64,000 bases of DNA from Microstegium vimineum (Eukaryota > Streptophyta > Magnoliopsida > Poales > Poaceae), in the NCBI GenBank assembly GCA_022036555.1, contig CM039128.1, positions 7,186,839-7,250,838 on the forward strand, in the 5' to 3' direction. Numbering within the stretch: the stretch's first letter is position 1; every line of letters starts with the position of its first letter. A program made the position numbers and the translations under genes. The notes under the pieces were generated by a model that saw only the letters and a list, made by a program, of their open reading frames with translations, ran no database searches and was not told where the DNA came from. Positions 21,469-32,562 of this stretch are shown here, in pieces.

Positions 21469-24400
21469 ATGACATCTCCAAGCAACAAGGACCAAGCACA
21501 AGGGTCTGTTCACACAGAACAAACCCCAGGGTCCGACCCCACGGAGCAAGTACAAGATACCCATCAAAGGGGGCAAGGCGTGGAGTCGTCCGACCCCACG
21601 GAGCAAGTACAACATGCCCACCAAATGGGGCAAGGCTTGGGGTCGTCCGACCCCATTGAGGAAGACGAAGGGAACCAATCAACTCCAGAGAACACTTGGA
21701 GCCCTAGCGACGACTTCGAGCGGATCGAAGTGAGGAAGGCTCGAGAAAAATTTGAACGTGAATTACGCCATGACCCTGATTATGATGCAGAAGCCGAGGA
21801 GGTAATTATATGATTTCATATTTTTATTTAATTACATGTCTATTAAAACCATCACCATTAAACTCACAATGTTTATATTCAGAGGGCATTGGCTCAGATG
21901 GAAGAGTTGATGTCACAACGTGCTGAAGACGCACTCGAACCGACCGCGACGACGAGCAATAAGCCATCAAGGAAAAGGAAGCGGAGCGGTGGCAAACGAG
22001 GCGATACATGATTGAACAAGTTTCCAGATGACGTATATGCCATCTTAGAAGTCAGCTCAACCGGACAGCCCACAGCTCCTTTGGAGGCCCTATCCAAGTA
22101 CCCGAACGCAATTGAATTTTGTGTTAGGGACCTTCTCGACGTCACTAACAAGACCTGGGCCATTGTGTTGGAGGATGACAAGACAAGAATTTGGGAAAAA
22201 ATAAAGACGAGGTTCCAGTTTCCTCGAGCCATCCCAGAGGCACTAATAAAGGACTATACCTTGAAGCAGGCTGCGGTAAGTTTCCGAAACTGGAGGTCCG
22301 ACTTGAATACCAAGTTTGCCAAGAAAGGGTTGGACCCTACAACAATGTACAAGATTACTAAAAGGCGTGGGCGGTCTTTCTAGAGCAGAGGAAAGAGGCA
22401 GAATTCATAGCTTTTAGCGAATCCAACTCCGCTCTCGCAAAGAAGAATAAGTACCACCACCGTCTAGGCTCAGGTGGTTATCAGCGTCAGGCTCCCAAAT
22501 GGCAACAAGAAGAGGCTGCTAAGAAGGAGAAAGGGTTACCAGCGCTGTCTGAACAAGTTGGTGAAAGGTTCGCGAATTGGATTCGGGCTAGAAAACCAAA
22601 GGAAACCGACAGCGGTTTGTCCTTTGATGACCCTCAGGTTGAACAAGTAGCAAAGAACATCTTTGCGGTGGCAGCCAAGCAACAAGAAGGTAAATTCAAG
22701 CCACGAAGAGAGAGGGACATCCTTAGCGAGGGCCTGGGTAGCCCTGAGCATCCTGTCCGTGTTCGAGGCGTGTCATCCAAGGAAGGATGGAAGGAGGGAT
22801 TCGGCCCTCAGTGGGAAGGCGAGTATAGGAAACGTGATCGATACAAGGAAGAAATGGCTAGCTATTGGAAGGAGGAGGCTAAGAAAGAGTTCACAGAGTT
22901 TATGGAGAAATTGGTAGACAATCCTTCTCCTGAGTTGATGCAGAAACTGGCGAGTGCGGTCGTGTCAGGTCAACAAATAATAAGCACTCAGGCACCCCAG
23001 ATGCAGCTAGTCCTAGTGGTGTCCCAGCAGACCATTGCCGAGGTACCAAGCAGTGTAGCGTCTACTGGGAATAAGGTTAAATATCCGGTTGACGACATTA
23101 TTACTCCAGTGGCTTGCTCCCTAGTCATAAGATATGGCATTAACAATCACCGTATACGGGAAGTAGCCACGGGCAAAGCGATCCCAAGACGCAAGTACCA
23201 CGGTGTTGACATTCCTGAAGACTACTGCAGAGTAGAAGTATCGACCGTCGTCCAAGGATATGAGGACGAGATTTTAGACATCCCCGGTCCCGAGGACATT
23301 GAGAAACTCGGACAAGCCATAAACAATTTCATTCTTTGGCCTCGGCGGGACGTCCAACTGAGGGAGCCGCCACCGTCCTCGCAAGAGATAGCAGTTGAGG
23401 AGTCATCAAGACCGACTGATCCTCTTCCGAACCCACCACCATCACCAATCCATTCACATTGGAGCCCACCTCGGTCTCCTCCGCCACATCCATCACCTCC
23501 GCCACCTCCGTCACCTCCACCACAGTCATCTGCACCACAAACATCACCTCCGCTGCCACCACAACAAAAATCCACACCTTCCCCACAACCAAAAGATCCT
23601 AAACAAACACCAGAGCCACCAACGCCGCCAAAGAAGAAGTTTCCTATCCCCAAGTTGATTTCCCCCTCCGAGCCAAAGAAGAAAACAACTGGCATGGCCA
23701 GATTTTTGAAAGGGATAGGGAAAAACGCACTAGTGAAGTCCTCCAGTTGTGCGAGCTCAGTACGAAGTCAGCGCAGTCGGTGCCTAAGGTAATTCCCTAC
23801 AAAATCAAGGTGCCAACTTGGGAAGACTACAAGTCTGTGCCTAAAAATTATGTGGTGGGAAAGCCTCTACTGAGTTGGGAGAAACTCCAAAAGGTCTCAA
23901 CCAATGTAAAAAGGTTGCATGACTGGTACATGAGAGCCTCTGCTGCTGGCATTCACAACATCAACGTATCTATACCACATAAGGCATTTCAAAGTGAGCA
24001 TAATCTGTGCATGATTAGCTTTGAAGACATTTGGTTGATGATGAACCTCGAGAGACTAGACGTACAGATCATAATGACGTTTGCATTGTAAGTGTTACAC
24101 AGTTACACATTATTGTAGTTGCATAAATGTTCAATATCTGACATGCATGACTTGTAGAATGCTATTTCATGAGCAGGAGCAGAGTTATGGTCCGGATATC
24201 GATTATTGTGTCGAGGAGAGGATTGCCTATCTGAACCCAATTGATATATGCGAAGAGAGGCACACCTTCAGAATCGGGGAAAACAGTGACGATTTAAGGG
24301 GCTTAGTAGGTGAAGCACGGGCCGCCAAAAAGAAAAGTTTGAAGTTTCAATTTGAAGCCAAGTACGCCTTCTACATTTCAAAGTGTATGAATAAGTATCA

Positions 24401-25196
24401 AGACAGGAAATCGATAGTGGCACCGTACAACTTTGGGTAAGTATATGAGTTTGGGTAGTGGCACCGTATAACTTTGGGTGATCATACTACATAATTTAAA
24501 TGCACAATTTAATTCCTGTAGGGACCACTGGATCTGCGTCGTCATTTATTCTAGACAAAGAAGGGTGCTGGTACTAGACTCTGCAAATTATCACCCATCA
24601 AACTATGGACATTTCCTTGAGATGCTAGAGATGTAAGTCGAGATATATATGCACATATACTTTTGCATTGTAAGTGTTTTTAAGAATAATTATCATGGTG
24701 ATTGTATTTGAGTTCGTAGGGCATGACAGTTTTATAAAATCAACGGTGGAAAGCTTGTTTCGAAGGAAAAAGAAAAGGAATCATTAGAAAAGTTATATAT
24801 GACTGGCTGGTACATATGAAAACTTACTCTTATGAATACAGATCATACATTTACTCTGTGGATATATTACGTGTGTGAGCATATTTAAATAACCACTTTT
24901 CTGTTTTATAGTGCCACAAGCAACCAGCAGAATCTGTCCTCTATGGATACTATGTGTGCGAGCACATGAGAGGAGACATAGAAAACTTGAAGAAACCTTC
25001 CAAGAAGAAAACCAAGACGACGACTATCAACGAAAAGACATTGTACACCATAGTTGAGGACGTGTGCATTTTCCTCATCAAACAGGTCATCTCAAGTGTA
25101 GGGAAATATCATGATTATGAGAGTGAATTAGCCAAGCCCGAGTACGAAGCGCTAACAGAGGTTTATAGCCTAAAACTTACTCGGAACGACTTTTAG
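21469..25196 (+). pseudogene. Second CACTA gene: Transposase_24-like plus Ulp1-like protein, broken
   Basis: Exons inferred: 21469-21801, 21883-24087, 24158-24436, 24522-24632, from 24720, and about 24911-25196. The first exon has a repeated ~20-residue unit (DPTEQVQ...HQ). The second holds the Ptta/En-Spm (Transposase_24) region with FCVRDLLDVTNKTW and a GWKEGFGPQWEGE-type stretch, then a long Pro-rich linker (about 23400-23640). Later exons hold an Ulp1-like C48 protease fold: DHWICVVIYS (His), VLVLDSANY (Asp) and KQPAESVLYGYYVCE. Breaks: TGA at 22009-22011, a -1 shift near 22360 (A run), a -1 shift near 23720 (A run), and TGA at 24724-24726. The position usually held by the catalytic Cys reads Tyr (24942-24944). 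Probably dead. Confidence 0.8.
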
Positions 25197-25459
25197 AGGA
25201 CATGGCCAAACTCTTGATGTATATACACATGTAACTTTATGTGTGTGAGTGTGAGACTCATGTATATAATGTGACATATACTTGTAACTTTATTGCTAGC
25301 ATGAAACTTTAAAATAATACATGTATGTATGAGATATTTAAATTACATGTTGCTATATTTAAACACCATTCAATAGGGTTTAGTAGTTTCAATAACAATA
25401 TATATGTATATATTAAATAATACAAAAATATATATTCAAAATATAAAATCTGAAATCCA

Positions 25460-25575
25460 TTTTCACAGGCGGTTCACAAAGAGAACCGAACCGCCTGTGA
25501 AAATGGATTTCTACTCCCATTTATACTGACCCCAGTGCACTGTGAATGGTTTAGAACCGCCTGTAAAAACAGTTT
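25460..25575. repeat. Right subterminal inverted repeats of the CACTA element
   Basis: CATTTTCACAGGCGGTTC and GAACCGCCTGTGAAAATG form a near-perfect hairpin, and another AACCGCCTGTAAAAAC lies next to the terminus. Confidence 0.8.
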
Positions 25576-25623
25576 TTGTACTAGTAGGAAGAAGCCTGGA
25601 GTCTAACCTGAAAACTAAGTTAC

Positions 25624-26107
25624 ATGGGTAAACATATTTATCTCCTTTTCGAAGATTTTTGTCCACTCCTCTATGACCCGTTTGCTCTTTTCGGGCATTC
25701 GGTGTCACCAGAGGATGGCTTCTTCTTTGCAAAGTTGGAACAGGTGACGAAGGGAGCTCAGTTCCTCCTTGAACACGAAGGCGTTCCTCCTTTTCCAAAG
25801 CTGCCAGCAGCAAAGTAGGATGAAAGTGTTGTTGTTCATTGATTTGTTGGATGTTGTGCCAATCCCTGCACTGAAGGTTCCCAGTGGAAAACAGGCCCCC
25901 GAGTGTCCCAGAACCGCACTGCCGAGGGGCACTAGAAGATGATGTGGTCAGGTGATTCCTGCTGTGCATGATACAACAATGCAAACAACTTGGAGAGTCC
26001 ACTATTCTTTTCTTGTAAGGGTTTTGGCGGCGTTGTATTCGACATTTCGACCTTTGATGAGGAGCCAGAAAAACAGCTGAACTCTTGGCGGTGCTGCATT
26101 TTTTCAA
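25624..26107 (-). pseudogene. LINE ORF2 C-terminal remnant
   Basis: On the minus strand, broken frames read FFWLLIKGRN, then further on ILLCCWQLWKRRNAFVF and LRHLFQLCKEEA. These are the zf-RVT and tail patterns of plant L1-type LINE ORF2 proteins. Frames change several times and stops occur, so it is a dead fragment. It begins right beside the CACTA right end. No target duplication was found. Confidence 0.7.
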
Positions 26108-27360
26108 ACGAAGGCTGACATTGGATCGTGTTGCTGGCCCTGTGCTTTGAGCAGCTTATAAATGGCTGGTGTATCCAGCTTTGTCATTGATCGACTAAAG
26201 GCAGAAATTCTGGTGTCAGGTTGATCTGAAAGCTGAACCAGCGGTTCCAGCTGTGTTTACTGCAAGATAGACTATTCCGTGGTGTGTCCTTTGCGCTTGG
26301 ATTGGATCGATTGGAGGTTGTAATAATCGTTTGAGGTACGTACTCCAATACAGAAACTGAGGTACATGTGTTGACGCTCAAATTCGACTCGATCGAGATA
26401 TATTTTGCGTGAATACTATATAGCCAAATTTAACACATTAATTAAATCATAATTTAGTCTATGGATGCACTAATTCAAACATTCTGGCCGGCTCTCCTAT
26501 ATGTTTATCACTAATATATATTCTTTTGTTGAAGTTCATGTGGGGGAGAGAAACCGAGAAAACGAAAGCAGAATGAAGAGCATTGCATATAAAAGGACAG
26601 TCTTAGTAGAGTTTCATGTCCAAGATATATATAAAGAAATAAAACTTAGTTGAAACATTCACTCTTAATACAAAGTTCTCGTTCTATATAGTTTTATAAA
26701 CATTTAATTTTCATGACTTATCCGAGAATTAGTAGTCGTGTTACCAGACATTTCTCCTCTCTTTTTTAAATATACACTACCATGCTAAAAAAAATTACAT
26801 AACAATCTACTTAAATGAAACTTACACCAACTCCCACTAAGATCTGCAACATCACGTGCATAGGGTGTTCACATCCGGTCTTTCAAATTGGAGTGCGTAG
26901 AGATCAAGAAAGTTGCATGGGCCCACATACATCAACCTATATATACACACAAGGAATGAAAAATCCTGAAAGTCACGCTGCTAGTTTGTTTTGTTCTCGA
27001 TCGGAAACTTGAACATGATCGAATCCATACATACACGATAATTATATTCGGTTTTTTTAGGAGTAGATCGACTTTTGTACTTTTACGCAAAGACTAGTTG
27101 CACTATATTAGTATAAACATAATCAGCACAATTGACATTATCAATTTACTATTCTAGTTTATCATATATTTTGTTTTTTCTGAATAAAAAGGAGGGGCAA
27201 AAGCCCCTACTAAAATTATTATTATTTATTTAGAAAAAAAGGTCGGGGCTGTAAAGGGCAGCCAGGGAGGGAGGGGGGAAATTCAGCAGACGGCGGAGTA
27301 TTATGTTTTTCGTTCTTCGTTGTTCATCTACAGAGCCGACTAACAAATTGCCCATGTATG
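26108..27360. other. Spacer without recognised genes
   Basis: AT-rich DNA with only short uncharacterised open frames and a purine-rich block (27180-27300). No family motif or clear repeat was seen. Confidence 0.35.
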
Positions 27361-27364
<4 letters not shown>

Positions 27365-27428
<64 letters not shown>

Positions 27429-27433
27429 TTGCT

Positions 27434-27507
<74 letters not shown>
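27365..27507. repeat. Twin (TA)n microsatellites separated by a short spacer
   Basis: TA runs at 27365-27426 and 27436-27507. Each is followed by TCTTGCTTG, so the run plus spacer appears duplicated. Confidence 0.9.
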
Positions 27508-27509
<2 letters not shown>

Positions 27510-28966
27510 TTGCTTGGACAGGTCTTCACTTGTGTTCAAGCTCTTCCACTACTCTATATCTCTTATAAAGCAAATTGTCACTACAAGTCACATTATCCTT
27601 TAGTAACTATCCACGTCATTTTCCACTAATATATATGTCATCCTACTAACTTCGATTTAGCCTCTTAATTGTGAGCTATCCACATTATTTCCACCTAATT
27701 TCATTCAAAATTCTTCGTAATCCCCATTGGAGTATCTTCTACTTTATTGATTCATTGATCATCATATATGCAGAACGACTTTCTTTGGCAAAAATACTCC
27801 GTCGCCCAGAACACCTTTAATTTCGTATAATCCTATTTTATATGGGGTTTTGACCCCTAATTATTTTGTACAAGTATACAGGACTCGAGTTTGAGATTTT
27901 TTAAGAAAATATATAGCAACAACATACATATTGTAGCGCAAACCCGGGACTCGTGTTTAAGATTTTTTATAAGAAAAATAGCAATAACAGATTGTTGCAA
28001 AAAATCCAATAATAACCTTAATTAATATGTTTGTTACGGCCCTTATTAGTGTACACCCCTATAGCTCTGTTCAGCCCATTAGACGGCGGTACGTACAACC
28101 ACCCGTCCAATCGGCCCAAGTTTGTTTGGGTAATCCGGGCTGCCGGCGGTCTGCGGAAGGCACACGCCCACAAGCGCAACCGCACTCCCCTCAAAAAAAG
28201 AAAAAGAAAAAAAAAAGCGCAACCGGACGGCCGGTGGCGCACTGCTGCTCCACCGTATAACGATGAGGATCACGGCGAGCTAGCGACGTCGAGTGAGGCC
28301 AATGCGTTCACTTAGCTCAGCAGCGCCAGAACGGACGAGTGGGAAAAGCCTGACACGTCACGCACTCACGCGATCGAGGTGCTCGACGAAATGGCTACAT
28401 GGGGAGGCTCACTCAAGTCAAGGGCCGTCTCGTGGGCCGTTCAGCAGACAGCAGCGATTCTCATCCATGGTCTCACCGGAGAGGTCACTTCAGGATGGCA
28501 GCCAGAGGTGCTACAGGTTGTTGATGCGCAAGAGCCAAGAGCAGAGGGTATGGTAAGAGGTCGCTATTCCTCATCCAATGTCGTAGCTTTCAGGAGTTTG
28601 ACGGGTGATATGTCTCTTTGTAGGAAGGTCAGTGAGAACTGAGAAGATGCCGATGGGAAATTTCCTTCCAGAACACTGTAACACACATGTGCATGTGTCC
28701 CATGTCTATGCGACAATGTCCTCCACAGAATATGAAGGCACACGGATCCTGCTGAAAAATTACGCCAACTGGAAGAGCTCGTGCAAGACTCGGTTTTGTA
28801 TGGCCATCGCTAATCTGCAGGAAGATTCATGTAATCCCACTCTCCGTATACATTCACTGAGAAAAACAACACTTTCTATTTGACAAACCATCTGTTCAAC
28901 AAATTGGCTTGTATTCTTAAAAAAAAAAAAACAAACTGACTTGTTCATCTGGATGTTACTCTCAGC
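27508..28966. other. Spacer; short unassigned open frames
   Basis: Two near-repeats 'GGACTCG(A/T)GTTT(A/G)AGATTTTTTA' occur at 27882 and 27947. A GC-richer block (28220-28640) has open frames of up to 94 codons, one reading GWQPEVLQVVDAQEP. No family could be assigned safely; a gene fragment is possible. Confidence 0.3.
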
Positions 28967-30770
28967 AGGTTATTTCTGAAGGGACCAGCTAGAATGCACT
29001 GTTAAGCACTGTTGGTGTGGCGACTAATGGTAAATTTGCACTACAGCTATTGAAACGCATGCTTTAACTTACATTTGTACTTCATGTCCAGCTATCCTAG
29101 ACTTATCTTTTAAAATTCATGGGTTTCATGTCAAATACCATAATAATTATGCAGAAAATCAGGGGGCAAATAGAGTTGGAGTACAGAAAGATCATATACT
29201 AATAGTATTAGACAAGCGTGTGCACACACATGCACCCAAGTAAAAACCCCATCTTCAGGAAACTGGTTCAAACATGTTTAGCAAGGGTTGACACAGCATC
29301 TTTCAACACCTTTGACAGCAAAAGTTGCTTGCTAATAAGGCAACGGAACGTCGTGCTTATAATTTGCATGCATTAATGCTTGTGGAGAAAGTTAAGAAAA
29401 TATAGCTCCATAGTGCAACGTCGCAAGCAACAGAAATGGAAAGGAAAAAAATCCTTCCTGAGTTACTGAAGGTCACATGCAATTTGCCTTTTAAAGTCTT
29501 ACTTTTTCATAACCTTTTCAAATCAGAATTGTCAGCATTGACTTCATTTTTTCCTTTGATAATGACAATGCTTAGCTAACTGAAAGCTCTATGAATAATG
29601 ATGATGTGAAAAAGCAGAACGGGATAGCTGTAGCAGCTTACAGTGATGACAAGATTTCTTCAACTGTAGTTGCTGTTTCATGTTGTGAACAAATTTAAAG
29701 CACAATGACTTTCTAACCGTTGTCTGACGTGGCATTGAGTTGTACTAACACAATACAAGCATCAATTGGTTTTAATAAGTCGTATTTTCCTTTATGATGG
29801 AAATTGTATTTTCCTACAATGAGGATTCTTAAATTTCACTGCATTTCATAACTTTGTGCATTTTTCCATGAATATCTTCATATTTTTAAAACTCTGTTTC
29901 AGTCCCTTTCTGCTAATGGGCACAAGTTTGACCTTGACACTTGTGTGAAAATTGGGGTTTCATCTTGTTCAACTTTAAAATTCTCTTCTGCAAGAGAGCA
30001 ACTACAGAGCCCCAAGTACATATTGACGGTCATTAAACACAATAGTATTTATGATTTCCAATATGGATTAAACAATATTTTAAATAGTTGGATTCAATGA
30101 TAGTCACTCTCAGCTGCAATGTTAGAGCACTTACGGACAAACTAGGTCAAATGGATTTGACAAGTTGGTGTGCACATACCATCCATTGATTGGGCAACCA
30201 TCCTGCAGGCTGTAAATGCATGATAGCCATGTTTACGCCTCTTTTTTTTTTTCCGCATGCACTTCCAGGATAAGATTGGCATATGCTGTATAGATTTTTT
30301 CTTGGTCATAGGTTTGATTGGTAACTGATGAAGGTAGGTCCCATGAATTGACTATGAGGGCGCTGGTCCCTGGCTTGCTACCGACAGTTTGCAATGATTT
30401 TGTGGTAGATCGATTTGCCAACAATTATTTTGGACAAAGCACATGCATGTTTAATAAATGTTTCGTATCACTAATAATACATAATCACATGGTCGTAAAT
30501 ATATGTTGTGCCATGAGAAAAAGTATTTGGCACAGTTTTATTTCATCCTCACAATCAAACGCCACAGTCTCAAATGAACACCTCGTGATGTACAACAGAG
30601 TGTGATCGATCACCTCCTTTTTCTTCAGTTTAATTTTTCTAGGTTATTATGCTGTCCTTGTGTTCATGTAGCAAGCAAATTATACAGCTAATTAATTTGC
30701 TCCATACGTATTGCAATATCACATCCCACACCAAGCACACACTGCACACACATCTTTACTGAAGAAAAAG
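28967..30770. repeat. 3' flank of peroxidase B, homologous to flanks at 38.1-39.5/45.9-46.9 kb and 51.4-52.9 kb
   Basis: Ordered anchors shared with the C-side flank include CCAGCTAGAATGCACT (28985; 38146), GGGTTTCAT (29129; 38453), CTTCAG(G/A)AAACTG and a GCAAGC/GGAACA block (29430; 38850). Together they show a duplicated segment rather than a chance match. No gene of its own is seen. Confidence 0.7.
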
Positions 30771-32485
30771 TTAGCTTGAAGCCACTCCAGTGAATCCTGA
30801 AGAACCTGACTGAGTGGCGAGAACATCGGTGACACTAGCAGGGTTGATGACCCTGCAGTTGCGCCTGATCTCGCCCTGCGTTCCGGTGAGCACCTCGATC
30901 TTCCCCATCTTGATCATGGACTTGGCGAACTTGCTCTTCCATTTCATCTCGTTGCTCACGAAGGAGTCGACCAGCGCCTTCATGGTTGCGTTGGTCAGCA
31001 GCGCAGCGTCCGATTCGAAGAGGCCTAGGTTGTTGATCAGGCCGACGTAGTACTTGTTGTCGAACTTCTCGGGCGTGATGATGTCCATGAACGTCGTCGT
31101 GTTGGGGAAGGTCTGGTTGCTGTTGGACGGGCAGATGCTCTTGAGGAGAAACGCGTAGGCTTTGCTCAGCGCCGGATCAATCTGCAGTAGGCCATAGCAG
31201 TACGTGGATAACAAGGTGAGAACTAACTAGCTAACTACTATTCGACAAGCTTGAGCAGCCTAGATTTTACATTTTAATTAGTGAGGGAATTAAGGGAGGT
31301 TTTATGCTGAATTATATTAATTACCCCGTCAGCTGAGCCACTGAAGTTGTAGAGCCGGTCGCCCCGGTTGCCAAGTCCGGCGAAGCTGCTGCAGTGGGAG
31401 ACGCCGAGGGTGTGTGCGCCGGAGAGGACGACCATGTCCTCAAGGGTGAGGTTCTTGGAGGCGAAGTTCTGTACCAGTTGGGTGGCGTTGAAGAACGGCG
31501 GAGGCAGGTTTGTCAGGGTATCGTTCTCAAGGGAGATCCGGCCGTCGCGGCGTCCGGACGGCACCTGGTAGGCGAGTCCACCGGTGAGCACGACACTGTC
31601 CCTCGCCGCGAAGGTGAGGATGTCGGCGCAGGAGACCACCCCGGGGCACTGCGCCTCCAGAGACGCCTTGGCGCTGTCGACCACGTTGAAGAACCGGAGG
31701 CTGGGGTTGTTGGGGATCCCGTCCTTCTCCGCCGTGTTGTTGGGCGTGGAGTCGATCAGCACCGAGCCGTCGCAGCCCTGCAAGCGTCACGTACTCAGGA
31801 GTCTCAGCTTAATTAGGTATACAGATACACAGTCGTCTCTTGCTCTACTCTTGAATAGAAATTTAGCTGTTTCTATAGTGTTCTGTGAGAGAAAATAAGT
31901 TAAAAAAAAAACTAAAAAAAACAGCAGAATTCGTCAGTTTCAATTGTGTTTATTCGAATCTCCAAATCTTGGTTTGCTCGTATATGAGAAAAGTTATGAC
32001 ATGGAAATAAATCATGTATCTAGATTCTACCTAAGTCATGCAAAAGGCTTCTAATACTATCATCTTTTCAAGAACTTTATAGGGAGTTTTTTCTTTATAA
32101 AAATAAATTACTAAAGTTTATATGTAGATGTAAAGAGAAGACAAGATAGATAGAGGGGCCATTATTATACAACATGCTGAACAGTATATGGATATAGTTC
32201 GCTCGCTGCAGTGCACACCACCATACATCATGCATCGTTGTATACTGCACACATGCATGTGCTTACTCTGACGAAGCAATCATGGAAGTGCATGCGGATG
32301 AGCGCCGGAGCGACGCCGGAGTTGTTGCCGAACGCGGCGGCGACGGTCTGCTGCACGATGGTCTCTGCGGAGGGGCATGTCTTGTTGTAGAAGCCCACGT
32401 CGAGGCGGGCTCTGCTCACCGACAGCAGCGCCGCGAGGAGCGTGGCGACCACGAGCAGGCAGCTGCAGCAGCGCTTAGTAGTCAT
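30771..32485 (-). CDS. Class III secretory peroxidase, copy B
   Basis: Minus-strand exons 32485-32267, 31777-31325 and 31181-30771 (stop TAA), phase-0 introns, 360 residues, frame intact. The start at 32485 gives a signal peptide (CCSCLLVVATLLAALLSVSRA); an in-frame ATG at 32548 lies near the TATA box and is less likely. Seen: RMHFHDCFV with distal His, LSGAHTLG with proximal His, eight conserved cysteines, several N-glycosylation sites (NNT, NAT, NLT, NFS), and the tail GSSGFTGVASS. The extension past the last cysteine may be a sorting signal, which is inference. Role as in the family: secreted heme peroxidase using H2O2 and phenolic donors. Same exon plan as copies A and C. Confidence 0.95.
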
Positions 32486-32556
32486 GGCGGTGTGGCTACT
32501 GCAGTTTAGCTGGTCTGGATGCATGAGCATGACTGGGTGGTGTCGCACAAGGGGGG

Positions 32557-32562
32557 TTTATA
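32557..32562 (-). promoter_or_regulatory. TATA box of peroxidase B
   Basis: TATAAA on the minus strand, 72 bases before the start codon, in a GC-rich setting. Confidence 0.7.

Larger units (their letters stand above)
14886..25586 (+). mobile_element. Full-length CACTA (En/Spm) transposon, 10.7 kb
   Basis: Left end CACTAGTAGAAAAATTG, right end CAGTTTTTGTACTAGTA, with GGA on each side (14883-14885, 25587-25589). The right end has A where the inverse of CACTA needs G. Subterminal inverted motifs ACAGGCGGTT/AACCGCCTGT lie near both ends. It carries two plus-strand genes in series: TNP2 (16254-19759) and a Transposase_24/Ulp1-like gene (21469-25196), each with its own TATA-like site. Both genes have frameshifts and the second has in-frame stops, so the copy looks inactive as given. 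Confidence 0.92.

Noticed and set aside
23222..23695. Gly-rich minus-strand frame opposite the Pro-rich linker
   Set aside because: Reverse complement of CC(N)-rich codons; no gene structure.
28379..28642. Possible RPA1-like fragment (LQVVD motif)
   Set aside because: One five-residue similarity is not enough; no following OB-fold motifs were found.
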